A DNA stretch of 8,524 bases from SIO4C1 sp039180385 (GTDB lineage: Bacteria; Cyanobacteriota; Cyanobacteriia; Phormidesmidales; Phormidesmidaceae), in assembly GCA_039180385.1 (NCBI GenBank), contig JBCDDJ010000294.1, positions 1 to 8,524 on the forward strand, in the 5' to 3' direction. The position numbers and the translations under genes are program-made. Shown one piece after another: positions 1 to 5,438 of the stretch (its first letter is position 1; each line of letters opens with the position of its first letter). The notes under the pieces were generated by a model. That model was given only the letters and a program-made list of their open reading frames with translations. It was not told the origin of the DNA and made no database searches.

Positions 1-361
1 CGTGGGCAACCTCGTCTGCCCCGCTGCCTACGACCTGGGCGAAGACCTGCGCATCGTGCTGATGTCAGTCACCGAGGGCGAAGACAAACCGTTGAAATAC
101 CCCACCATGTTCAAATCTGCCCATGCTGTGGTGATCAGCAAAATTGATATTGCAACAGCCGTTGGCTTTAAGCGAGATGAAGCCCTACGCTATCTGCGGC
201 TGGTGGCCCCCCAGGCCCTCATTTTTGAGTTGTCCATTGTGACTGGCCAGGGGCTCGCAAACTTTTACGCCTACCTGGGGCAGGCCATCTCTCAGTGTCG
301 AGCAAAGCGGATCCCAGCTAAGGCGACATATCTAGAGGTTGGGGGACACCTGAGTGGATAA
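1..361 (+). CDS. hypB: Hydrogenase nickel incorporation GTPase HypB, C-terminal part (5' end outside window)
   Basis: HypB is a cytoplasmic GTPase that works with HypA to deliver nickel to the large subunit of NiFe hydrogenases. Only the last 119 or so codons are visible. The reading frame is open at the left edge, and the first GTG is an internal valine codon of the family motif VGNLVCPA, not a start. The Cys of NLVCP is the G-domain metal-site cysteine of the family. The stretch SVTEGEDKPLKYPTMF is a strong HypB hallmark, and SKID about 20 residues later is the guanine-specificity motif (usually NKxD). The last 20 or so residues, after GQAISQ, do not resemble a usual HypB end. They run up against a transposase remnant on the other strand, so the original C-terminus may have been replaced. 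Family call is secure; the tail is uncertain. Confidence 0.93.
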   Translation, partial: VGNLVCPAAYDLGEDLRIVLMSVTEGEDKPLKYPTMFKSAHAVVISKIDIATAVGFKRDEALRYLRLVAPQALIFELSIVTGQGLANFYAYLGQAISQCRAKRIPAKATYLEVGGHLSG

Positions 362-362
362 T

Positions 363-506
363 GCGATGGGCAAACCCATGGCGTAGTTGATGGTGCAGTC
401 GCTCAAACCACATCTGCAGGGTTCTAGCTGGACTGCCATCTTGATAAGTGATCGCAGCTGCCCATAGGTGAGTGGCCGCATGATAAAAGTCGAGAATGCC
501 GGTGGC
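363..506 (-). pseudogene. Transposase fragment (ISKra4-like suspected)
   Basis: On the minus strand a short open frame reads GILDFYHAATHLWAAA, followed about 15 residues later by MWFERLHHQLRHG. The pattern 'LDFYHA..HL' plus a 'W.....H.LRHG' segment is what I associate with the middle of DDE transposases of the ISKra4 type. About 48 residues are recognisable, against several hundred in an intact enzyme, and no start, other catalytic part or terminal inverted repeat is visible, so it is a remnant. The open frame runs from a GTG at 533, which overlaps the LysR stop as GTGA, to 318. I judge that overlap accidental. It lies between the end of hypB and the LysR gene and suggests an old insertion and deletion there. 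The exact transposase family is from memory and is moderately sure. Confidence 0.5.
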
Positions 507-529
507 ACAGTGGTGTGCTCTTTTAGTTT

Positions 530-1432
530 TCACGCCAGGTGCAATCTGAAGGTTTCCAGCATTTCTTCAACAATATTGAGAAAATGCTGGACGATTGGAG
601 AGAGATTATCTTGGCGACGTGCGATCGCAAGCTCCAAACTAAGAGAAACTCCCTTCAACTTTCGATAGACAACTGTTGAATCAACCGTATCTTTCAGCGT
701 TTCTGGCACAAACGTAATACCCATACCTGCGGCAACTAAACCGATTCTAGTCTGACTGGCGACAGCCTCTTGAACCACGTTTGGGCGAAAGCCAGCCTGT
801 TCACAGAGCTGGATAATCTGGTCATAGAGATAAGGGCCTTCTAGACGGGGATGCAAGATAAAGGGCTCGGCTGCCAAATCACTCAGCTTTAGATGGGGAC
901 GTGTGGCTAAAGGATAATCCTGGGGTAGGGCGATCACCAAAGGTTCTGTGCGGAGCGGCGTAATTGTCAAGCGTTTGTCATCAACAGGGGGATAAAGGAA
1001 ACCCACATCAATCTGGCTAGCGCGGAAGGCTTCCACCTGATCTAGCGTGCAGCGTTCTGTCATAGTGAGCTGAACGTCGGGGTAGCGATCGCGAAACGCA
1101 CGCACAATCTTTGGCAAAACATGTCTTAGCGCGGAAGGCGTAAAGCTCAGTCTTAGCTCACCCATCTCACCTCGGGCCACTCTCCGGGTCGTTGACACCG
1201 CTTGTTCAGACTGATACAGAATCTGTCGGGCCTCTTTTAAGAAAGCTTGACCAGCAATAGTCAGCTGCACGCTACGTTTAGTGCGCCGGAAGAGCTGTAC
1301 TTCCAGTTCAACCTCTAAGGCACGAATCTGACGGCTGAGGGCAGGCTGGGTCATGTGAAGCCGCTCAGCTGCTCGACCAAAGTGCAGATTTTCTGCAACA
1401 GCAACAAAATAGCGAAGATCGCGGAGTTCCAT
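530..1432 (-). CDS. LysR-family transcriptional regulator (BenM/CbnR-like)
   Basis: A 300-residue LysR-type regulator of normal length. The N-terminal winged helix-turn-helix is clear: MELRDLRYFVAVAE, then FGRAAERLHMTQPALSRQIR at about residues 18-37, followed by the linker helix and TIAGQAFL near 70. The effector domain begins near residue 90 (LRLSFTPSALRHVLPKIV) and contains GLVAAGMGITFVPE, typical of the group that binds aromatic or other small organic acids. I chose the ATG at 1432 because LysR proteins usually start at MELRDLR; a TTG at 1438 would add only two residues. It diverges from the cytochrome P460-like gene at 1537 across a 104-base gap with two inverted repeats, so it probably regulates that gene, the TRAP binding protein after it, and itself. 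The effector cannot be read from sequence. Confidence 0.93.
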   Translation of the reverse strand: MELRDLRYFVAVAENLHFGRAAERLHMTQPALSRQIRALEVELEVQLFRRTKRSVQLTIAGQAFLKEARQILYQSEQAVSTTRRVARGEMGELRLSFTPSALRHVLPKIVRAFRDRYPDVQLTMTERCTLDQVEAFRASQIDVGFLYPPVDDKRLTITPLRTEPLVIALPQDYPLATRPHLKLSDLAAEPFILHPRLEGPYLYDQIIQLCEQAGFRPNVVQEAVASQTRIGLVAAGMGITFVPETLKDTVDSTVVYRKLKGVSLSLELAIARRQDNLSPIVQHFLNIVEEMLETFRLHLA

Positions 1433-1455
1433 CAGCAATTAATAATCTCAGAGCA

Positions 1456-1470
1456 TTAGTCATACGCTAA
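1456..1470. promoter_or_regulatory. Candidate LysR box, TTAG-N7-CTAA
   Basis: The sequence TTAGTCATACGCTAA is a perfect inverted repeat with 4-base arms. Its inner T and A are 11 bases apart, which matches the T-N11-A rule for LysR recognition sites. It lies 24 to 38 bases upstream of the LysR ATG in the divergent gap, the usual place for an autoregulatory and activating site. Confidence 0.45.
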
Positions 1471-1509
1471 AAAGGCATTGGACAGCATTGATTAGCTGGT
1501 TCTATCGTA

Positions 1510-1525
1510 GAGCATATAGATGCTC
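1510..1525. promoter_or_regulatory. Perfect inverted repeat upstream of the cytochrome gene
   Basis: GAGCAT-ATAG-ATGCTC is a perfect 6-base inverted repeat with a 4-base spacer, ending 11 bases before the ATG at 1537. It could be a second regulator site or a hairpin in the 5' leader near the ribosome binding site. No strong Shine-Dalgarno sequence is visible for that gene, which makes a leader structure of some interest. Confidence 0.35.
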
Positions 1526-1536
1526 AGAAAGCCGCT

Positions 1537-2154
1537 ATGAGAAATCCGTTTACGTTTAAGGCATCTGTATTCAAATGGGTAGGTTTATTGATTGGTTCAG
1601 TTGTTTTAGCAGTTGGCCTAGCGTACAGTCTGGATTTCTCAGGAGTTTCTCTATTGCCGTCCGGATTTTCTTTGACGCAGAGCGAATCGGTTGTTTCTGT
1701 GAAGACAGCTCAGTCTAATTTTGCTCTGCAAAACCGATATGGTCGCCGTTGGCTGCACTACGCAACGGTCTCTCGTAGTGATGACAGTTTTCGGCAAATG
1801 TTTATCACAGCTGACGATGTAGAACGGGTTGAGGCTGGGCATCCACTGCCAGATAACACTCTGATTTTGATGGAAAGCTGGTATTCTTCCGAGTCTCCGG
1901 GCATTGTCTTTATTAAGCAGAAACTCAATGGAAGCTGGCAATACGGCTCTTTTAATCCTAGTCAGCCAGACTATCAGCTCAGCGATCGCGCTAGCTGTCA
2001 AGGCTGTCACGCGCCGTTTTCAGGCCTCGATTTTACGTTGACCAAGCCACTACTTGAGGCGGCTCTACAAACGCAGCAATTGCAGACGGCTTATTGCGAT
2101 CGCGCTGGGCGCAGCCCGTGTGATCCTGAAGCCTACTTACCCGAAAGCTTCTGA
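1537..2154 (+). CDS. Membrane-anchored mono-heme protein, cytochrome P460-like
   Basis: A 205-residue protein with one N-terminal hydrophobic segment (about residues 13-30), probably an uncleaved signal anchor placing the domain on the outer face of the membrane. The rest resembles the cytochrome P460 / cytochrome c'-beta fold: HPLPDNTLILMESW (compare the family's FPDGT..VKE), SWQYGSFNP, then a single heme c motif CQGCH at 154-158 followed by APFSGLDF. Family members bind or oxidise small nitrogen species such as hydroxylamine and NO. The lysine that cross-links to heme in true P460 appears absent: no Lys occurs between residues 57 and 126, and the expected place is Met112. A second cysteine pair (C187, C195) lies in the C-terminal extension. 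It is first in a unit with the TRAP binding protein 63 bases downstream. Heme binding is clear; the substrate is unknown. Confidence 0.75.
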   Translation: MRNPFTFKASVFKWVGLLIGSVVLAVGLAYSLDFSGVSLLPSGFSLTQSESVVSVKTAQSNFALQNRYGRRWLHYATVSRSDDSFRQMFITADDVERVEAGHPLPDNTLILMESWYSSESPGIVFIKQKLNGSWQYGSFNPSQPDYQLSDRASCQGCHAPFSGLDFTLTKPLLEAALQTQQLQTAYCDRAGRSPCDPEAYLPESF

Positions 2155-2161
2155 GGTAGGT

Positions 2162-2191
2162 AAACGTCTCAGCTTTATAAGCTCTGCGTTT
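2162..2191 (+). other. Two-part hairpin between the cytochrome and TRAP genes
   Basis: Two nested inverted repeats share one centre: AAACG (2162-2166) with CGTTT (2187-2191), and AGCTT (2171-2175) with AAGCT (2179-2183) around a TAT loop. An unpaired internal loop separates them. There is no U-run after it, so it is not a standard terminator. It may mark an RNA processing or stability point between the two genes. No second promoter is obvious here. Confidence 0.25.
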
Positions 2192-2205
2192 CTAATTAAA
2201 TCGTG

Positions 2206-2210
2206 AGGAG
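2206..2210 (+). promoter_or_regulatory. Ribosome binding site deciding the TRAP protein start
   Basis: AGGAG lies 7 bases before the ATG at 2218. This favours that ATG over the in-frame GTG at 2203, which lies upstream of the site. Confidence 0.8.
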
Positions 2211-2217
2211 AGTCTTT

Positions 2218-3330
2218 ATGAATCGCCAATATTTAATGAAGCGGCGGAATATTTTGCTAGGGGCCATTGCAACCTCTACAGCGGTTGCAATGGCGCATCA
2301 TCCAGCAGCCAGTGCGCAGCAGACATTTCAATGGCGGATGGTCTCTCGGTGGGACGACACTTTTCCTGATCAGTTTGCAGCAGCACAGCGACTCGCCACT
2401 CGGATTGAGGCTATGAGTCAGGGACGGCTTACGATTGAGGTACTCCCACCCGATGAAGTGGTTCCCTTCTCAGACACGTTGAATGCTATCAGCGACGGCA
2501 CTATCGAGATGTGTCGTAGCCTCTCCTACGATTGGCGTACTCAATCGCCTGTGTTGGAATTATTTTTTGTAGTTCCCTATGGGTTTACTCAAAACGAGAT
2601 GAGTGCGTGGCTCTATTATTTGGGCGGTCAGGAACTTTGGGATGAAGCTTACGCTCCCCTTGGGGTGAAGCCGTTTCCGGCAGGTTCTTTAGGGGCACAG
2701 TCGTTTGGCTGGTTCCGAGATGAGATTAACAGCTTGGCTGACTTACAAGGTCTACGGTTTCGCACAACGGGCGTTGCTATGGATGTCATGTCAAGGCTGG
2801 GGACAACTGCTGTAACGATGGGCTTAGATGAGCTGCGTCAAGCTATGCAATCTGGTGAACTAGACGGTTTTGAGTTTGTCGGACCGCTGGTTGATCTGCA
2901 CTACGGCGTCAATGAGCTAGCTCCTTATTACTATTTTCCGTCCTACAATCAACCGTCTGGGCTGATTGAGCTACTGGTTAATCGGACGCAGTATGAGGCG
3001 TTGCCCATTGATTTGCAGCAGATCGTTGCGATCGCAGCCCAAGCCGAATACGAGCAAGGCTTAGCCGAAGCCAATTTCGGCAATGCCAGAGCCCTTAGTA
3101 CTTTAAGAACCGAACACAATGTACAGATTCGCCAGCTACCCCCCGATGTCCTGACTGTATTAGGCCACGCATCGGGTGAAATTATCGCTGAAATGCTTTC
3201 AGGCGGCGATGAGATGATGCAGCGAACGATTGATTCTTTTCTATCGGCTCGACAGGTCTTGACTACCTGGAGTCAGGCAAGCGAGCAAAGTTACTTGAAT
3301 GCGCGTGCGTTGTCGTTTGTTTATGGTTAA
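2218..3330 (+). CDS. TRAP transporter solute-binding protein (DctP/TakP-like), Tat-exported
   Basis: A 370-residue periplasmic binding protein of usual DctP length. The N-terminus has a twin-arginine signal (KRRNILLG, Arg9-Arg10), a hydrophobic stretch, and a probable cut after A31-S32-A33. Family landmarks follow: WRMVSRWDDTFP near 39-50, GGQELWDEAYAPLGVKPFPAG near 136-156, GWFRDEI with Gln161 just before it, GLRFRTTG at 178-185 with the conserved ligand-carboxylate Arg182, and FEFVGPLVD near 218. The closest described type is the TakP group, which binds 2-oxo acids and similar carboxylates. The QM membrane subunits are not in the window: the next gene is a convergent regulator. It therefore either partners with a transporter elsewhere or acts in sensing. 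It probably shares a transcript with the upstream cytochrome and is regulated by the divergent LysR. The ligand is not determined. Confidence 0.92.
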   Translation: MNRQYLMKRRNILLGAIATSTAVAMAHHPAASAQQTFQWRMVSRWDDTFPDQFAAAQRLATRIEAMSQGRLTIEVLPPDEVVPFSDTLNAISDGTIEMCRSLSYDWRTQSPVLELFFVVPYGFTQNEMSAWLYYLGGQELWDEAYAPLGVKPFPAGSLGAQSFGWFRDEINSLADLQGLRFRTTGVAMDVMSRLGTTAVTMGLDELRQAMQSGELDGFEFVGPLVDLHYGVNELAPYYYFPSYNQPSGLIELLVNRTQYEALPIDLQQIVAIAAQAEYEQGLAEANFGNARALSTLRTEHNVQIRQLPPDVLTVLGHASGEIIAEMLSGGDEMMQRTIDSFLSARQVLTTWSQASEQSYLNARALSFVYG

Positions 3331-3342
3331 CTATTGAATAGT
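3330..3342 (+). terminator. Weak stem-loop after the TRAP gene
   Basis: ACTATTGAATAGT at the stop codon can form a short hairpin with ACTA/TAGT closing pairs. It lacks a U-rich tail and is small, so termination here is only possible. Confidence 0.15.
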
Positions 3343-3354
3343 CCTAAATAAGTG

Positions 3355-3468
3355 CTAGCGATTTAACTTGACTACAGTACGACCAATGACCGGAACTTGC
3401 TCGACTTTGCCAGCGCGATCGCGAAACCGCCAATGAGAGCGAAAGCCTGTCAGGGGAAGCGTAGACAG
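3355..3468 (-). pseudogene. In-frame coding-like tail following the response regulator stop
   Basis: Directly after the TAA of the response regulator the same frame stays open for 37 codons to a TAG at 3355-3357. The peptide, LSTLPLTGF, then RSHWRFRDRAGKVEQVPVIG, ending RTVVKLNR, has the balanced composition of real protein and looks like a small conserved C-terminal domain rather than random translation. It holds no ATG, GTG or TTG codon, so it cannot start on its own by normal rules. It could be the end of a decayed gene that the regulator has invaded, or a C-terminal extension separated from the regulator by a nonsense mutation or sequencing error. I do not recognise the family. A HIP1 site falls within it. 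Confidence 0.4.
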
Positions 3469-4155
3469 TTATGCTGGGCAATCTCTCAAGACATAACCAA
3501 CACCCCGTATCGTTTGAATGAGATCATCAGCAGGCTTTAGCTTTCGGCGTAAGTATCGAATGTAGACATGCAAGACATTGCCATTACTTTTGAGCAAGGT
3601 ATCAGGCCATACGTTGTCTAAAATTTGTTGATGAGTTAGCACCTGCTGGGGATGCGCCATCAGATATTTTAGTAGGTCAAACTCTTTTGTGGTGAGTTTA
3701 ATCGGTTGATTGCCTCGATGTACCTCATAGGCTTGAGTATCTAAGCGTAGGTCTGCACAGACAAAGACTTCCTCCGTCTCCGATTTCTCCCAGCCAATGC
3801 GCCGCAGTTTAGCGCGGACTCGTGCTAGAAATTCTTCGATAGCAAAGGGCACTGGTAGATAATCATTGGCAAAAACATTCAAACTGGCAACTCGTTCTTG
3901 GGCATCGGCGCTTCCTATCAGCATGATTGGGATGTTTTTCATTATCCGAGACAGGTGACGACAGGGCTCTAGATTAGAGGTGCCCATCGCTGGTAGGGTC
4001 ATAAGAATCAAGTCTGGCCTGAGCTGCTGTATTCTTAACGGGTTAGATATGCTATTTGCTATCTGACTGACGCGATACCCTTGCTGAGACAGACTTGACT
4101 CAAGCACAGTCGCTAGCTGAGATTGTATCCCTATCAAGAGAATATGAGGTTTCAT
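3469..4155 (-). CDS. OmpR/PhoB-type response regulator with degenerate receiver
   Basis: A 228-residue two-domain regulator. The C-terminal winged helix (about 131-225) is intact and typical: IKLTTKEFDLLKYLMAHPQQ, the recognition segment SNGNVLHVYIRYLRRKL, and TIRGVGYVL at the end. The N-terminal receiver (about 1-118) keeps the fold pattern but has lost its chemistry. The acidic pair that normally follows strand 1 is Gly9-Ile10, the phospho-acceptor Asp is Thr53 (in LILMTLPAMG), and the conserved Lys of the KPF motif is Val102 (YLPVPF). The Thr/Ser position is Gly81 with Ser82 next to it. It is therefore unlikely to be controlled by phosphotransfer. No histidine kinase is adjacent. The ATG at 4155 has a poor Shine-Dalgarno match. 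A 7-4-7 direct repeat lies about 130 bases upstream. DNA binding is well supported; the target is unknown. Confidence 0.92.
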   Translation of the reverse strand: MKPHILLIGIQSQLATVLESSLSQQGYRVSQIANSISNPLRIQQLRPDLILMTLPAMGTSNLEPCRHLSRIMKNIPIMLIGSADAQERVASLNVFANDYLPVPFAIEEFLARVRAKLRRIGWEKSETEEVFVCADLRLDTQAYEVHRGNQPIKLTTKEFDLLKYLMAHPQQVLTHQQILDNVWPDTLLKSNGNVLHVYIRYLRRKLKPADDLIQTIRGVGYVLRDCPA

Positions 4156-4282
4156 GAATTTGGCCCTGATAAATGATGATTGTTATTAGCGTTGTTCAAA
4201 CAGTCAGGATAGAAAATCATACAGTGCAGCAGACTTTTTTCAGCTCCGTGCGATTTAGCTTCATTCGCTCCCATTAACCGTC

Positions 4283-4310
4283 TATGAAACAGATATGAAA
4301 ACTTTTTCAT
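4283..4310. promoter_or_regulatory. Direct repeat TATGAAA-N4-TATGAAA with overlapping inverted repeat
   Basis: TATGAAA occurs at 4283-4289 and 4294-4300, spaced by CAGA, giving an 11-base period like the 7-4-7 layout of PhoB-family operators. The second copy also forms the left arm of a perfect inverted repeat, ATGAAAA-CT-TTTTCAT (4295-4310). On the strand of the response regulator this reads TTTCATA-TCTG-TTTCATA, about 130-155 bases upstream of its ATG. It is a good candidate autoregulatory site. Confidence 0.4.
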
Positions 4311-4389
4311 GTATTGATAGTGTCTTGAAAAGTATGATCGCTTGGAGAAATTAGATATCGCTGATAATCCTCGGGTGTATCAATAAAGA

Positions 4390-4407
4390 ACAGGTTGACC
4401 AAGCTGT
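4390..4407 (-). terminator. Possible weak terminator after the lipoprotein gene
   Basis: ACAGGTTGACCAAGCTGT is an imperfect inverted repeat (ACAG/CTGT outer arms, TTG/CAA inner arms, one G-G mismatch). On the minus strand it starts 2 bases after the stop and is followed by TTCTTTATT. The loop is too tight for the full stem, so the call is weak. Confidence 0.2.
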
Positions 4408-4408
4408 C

Positions 4409-5431
4409 TCATGAGTCATCTGCCTCCGAGTCGTCCAGGGAAACGGTTACGATGCGAAATATTTCTGGCGGAGTAAGGGTTGGACCATCTACAAGGAGAT
4501 GGCGGATGCGACTTTCTGTGATGGCAATACGGTCACCTGTGACAGTTAGATTAAGGGGCGACTCAAGGCCATCAAGAAGTACGTCAACGGTATGGGGTTC
4601 AGGGCTAGAAAGGTCAACGGCCAGCAGTTTGCCATTGCCGCTCTCAGCAGCCCCTTCAAGAACTAGCAGTTGCCCGTCAGGGGCGAACGCCAATCCATCC
4701 GGGTTTTCGAGGGAGCGGGGCAGATTGATGGGGGTGACCTGAGCTGGCGTTTCATCGGTACCGAGGGTAACCCGCAACAATGTACCATCGCTATACAGAC
4801 CAGTGATCAAATCACCATCAGGGGAAATCGCAATTCCCGCAGGCCCGAGATCGCCAGGCTCCATTAGCGGATCAGCTGCGACGGTCTCAAACCCTGCCCC
4901 CGGCCCTGACAGATATAGGATGCGATCGCGCACGCTATCTGTGATAAAAACACCCCCCTCACCATCCAGGGCAATATCATTCGCAAAGCCCTCATCCGGC
5001 ATTGCTGATGACCAGACGATAGAGCTATTGGAGAGATCGATAGCCGCAACCCGATGCGGTCGGCGAACAATTTCCCCATTCACCTCCTCACCCAGGAAAT
5101 CAGGCGAGGCGACCCACAAAAGCTCAGTGAGCGGGTCAAAGCGAACCGAGGTGCCTGCGAAGACCTCATCGGTTTCCTCAAAGGCGGTTGTAATGGCTCC
5201 GTCGGATGAAACACTCAAAATATTGCCACTGGTCACTGAACCCACATAGAGCATGCCGTCTGGCCCTGTTGTAATGCCGTTGGGATAGGCAAAGCCTGAA
5301 GGTAGCTCTGTATAGTTCGCCCTTGGCTCCGAGAGACTTGCACAGCTCGCTAGAGAAATTAAACATGAACAGCTGATAACAAACTTTCTAAATAGTATCC
5401 TTTTCATCAAAGTACCAATAATCGCAAACAT
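4409..5431 (-). CDS. SMP-30/gluconolactonase-like beta-propeller lipoprotein
   Basis: A 340-residue six-bladed beta-propeller of the SMP-30/gluconolactonase/LRE-like group. The N-terminus is a lipoprotein signal: MKRILFRKF, a hydrophobic core, then the lipobox L-A-S-C (Cys30 from this start), so it should be lipid-anchored outside the cytoplasm. Blade repeats are visible as PNGITTGPDGMLYVG, ANDIALDGEGGVFITDS, PAGIAISPDGDLITG and NPDGLAFAPDGQLLVLEG. The Asn and Asp residues in these match the metal-binding positions of the family. The tail is acidic (DDSEADDS). The start is between ATG 5431, 11 bases after an AGGGG inside the end of the dehydrogenase gene, and ATG 5407, which gives a more classical 22-residue signal but has no ribosome site. 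It begins 7 bases after the dehydrogenase stop, so the two are translationally linked. It may hydrolyse a lactone made by that enzyme; this is inference. Confidence 0.85.
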   Translation of the reverse strand: MFAIIGTLMKRILFRKFVISCSCLISLASCASLSEPRANYTELPSGFAYPNGITTGPDGMLYVGSVTSGNILSVSSDGAITTAFEETDEVFAGTSVRFDPLTELLWVASPDFLGEEVNGEIVRRPHRVAAIDLSNSSIVWSSAMPDEGFANDIALDGEGGVFITDSVRDRILYLSGPGAGFETVAADPLMEPGDLGPAGIAISPDGDLITGLYSDGTLLRVTLGTDETPAQVTPINLPRSLENPDGLAFAPDGQLLVLEGAAESGNGKLLAVDLSSPEPHTVDVLLDGLESPLNLTVTGDRIAITESRIRHLLVDGPTLTPPEIFRIVTVSLDDSEADDS

Positions 5432-5438
5432 TGTCCGT

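Larger units (their letters stand above)
4156..4408. other. Regulatory gap upstream of the response regulator
   Basis: This stretch of about 250 bases is A+T-rich and I see no gene in it. It lies upstream of the response regulator and downstream of the lipoprotein gene, both on the minus strand. It contains the direct and inverted repeats at 4283-4310 and a possible terminator at 4390-4407. No promoter with good -35 and -10 boxes could be picked out. Confidence 0.6.
621..4929. repeat. Dispersed HIP1 octamers (GCGATCGC)
   Basis: Seven copies of this palindrome start at 621, 1085, 1982, 2096, 3028, 3415 and 4922. It is the abundant HIP1 element of many cyanobacterial chromosomes and supports the host assignment. 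I found none from 4930 to the window end. Confidence 0.85.

Noticed and set aside
2..361. hypB starting at the GTG at position 2
   Set aside because: That GTG is the Val of the internal VGNLVCP motif; the N-terminal GTP-binding half lies outside the window.
318..533. A complete 71-residue minus-strand gene starting at GTG 533 with a GTGA overlap to the LysR stop
   Set aside because: The middle reads as a transposase piece and the end overlaps hypB antisense, so the open frame is a remnant and the overlap is accidental.
4395..5249. Plus-strand open frames across the lipoprotein gene
   Set aside because: They are low-complexity Ser/Pro/Arg translations antisense to a clear beta-propeller gene.
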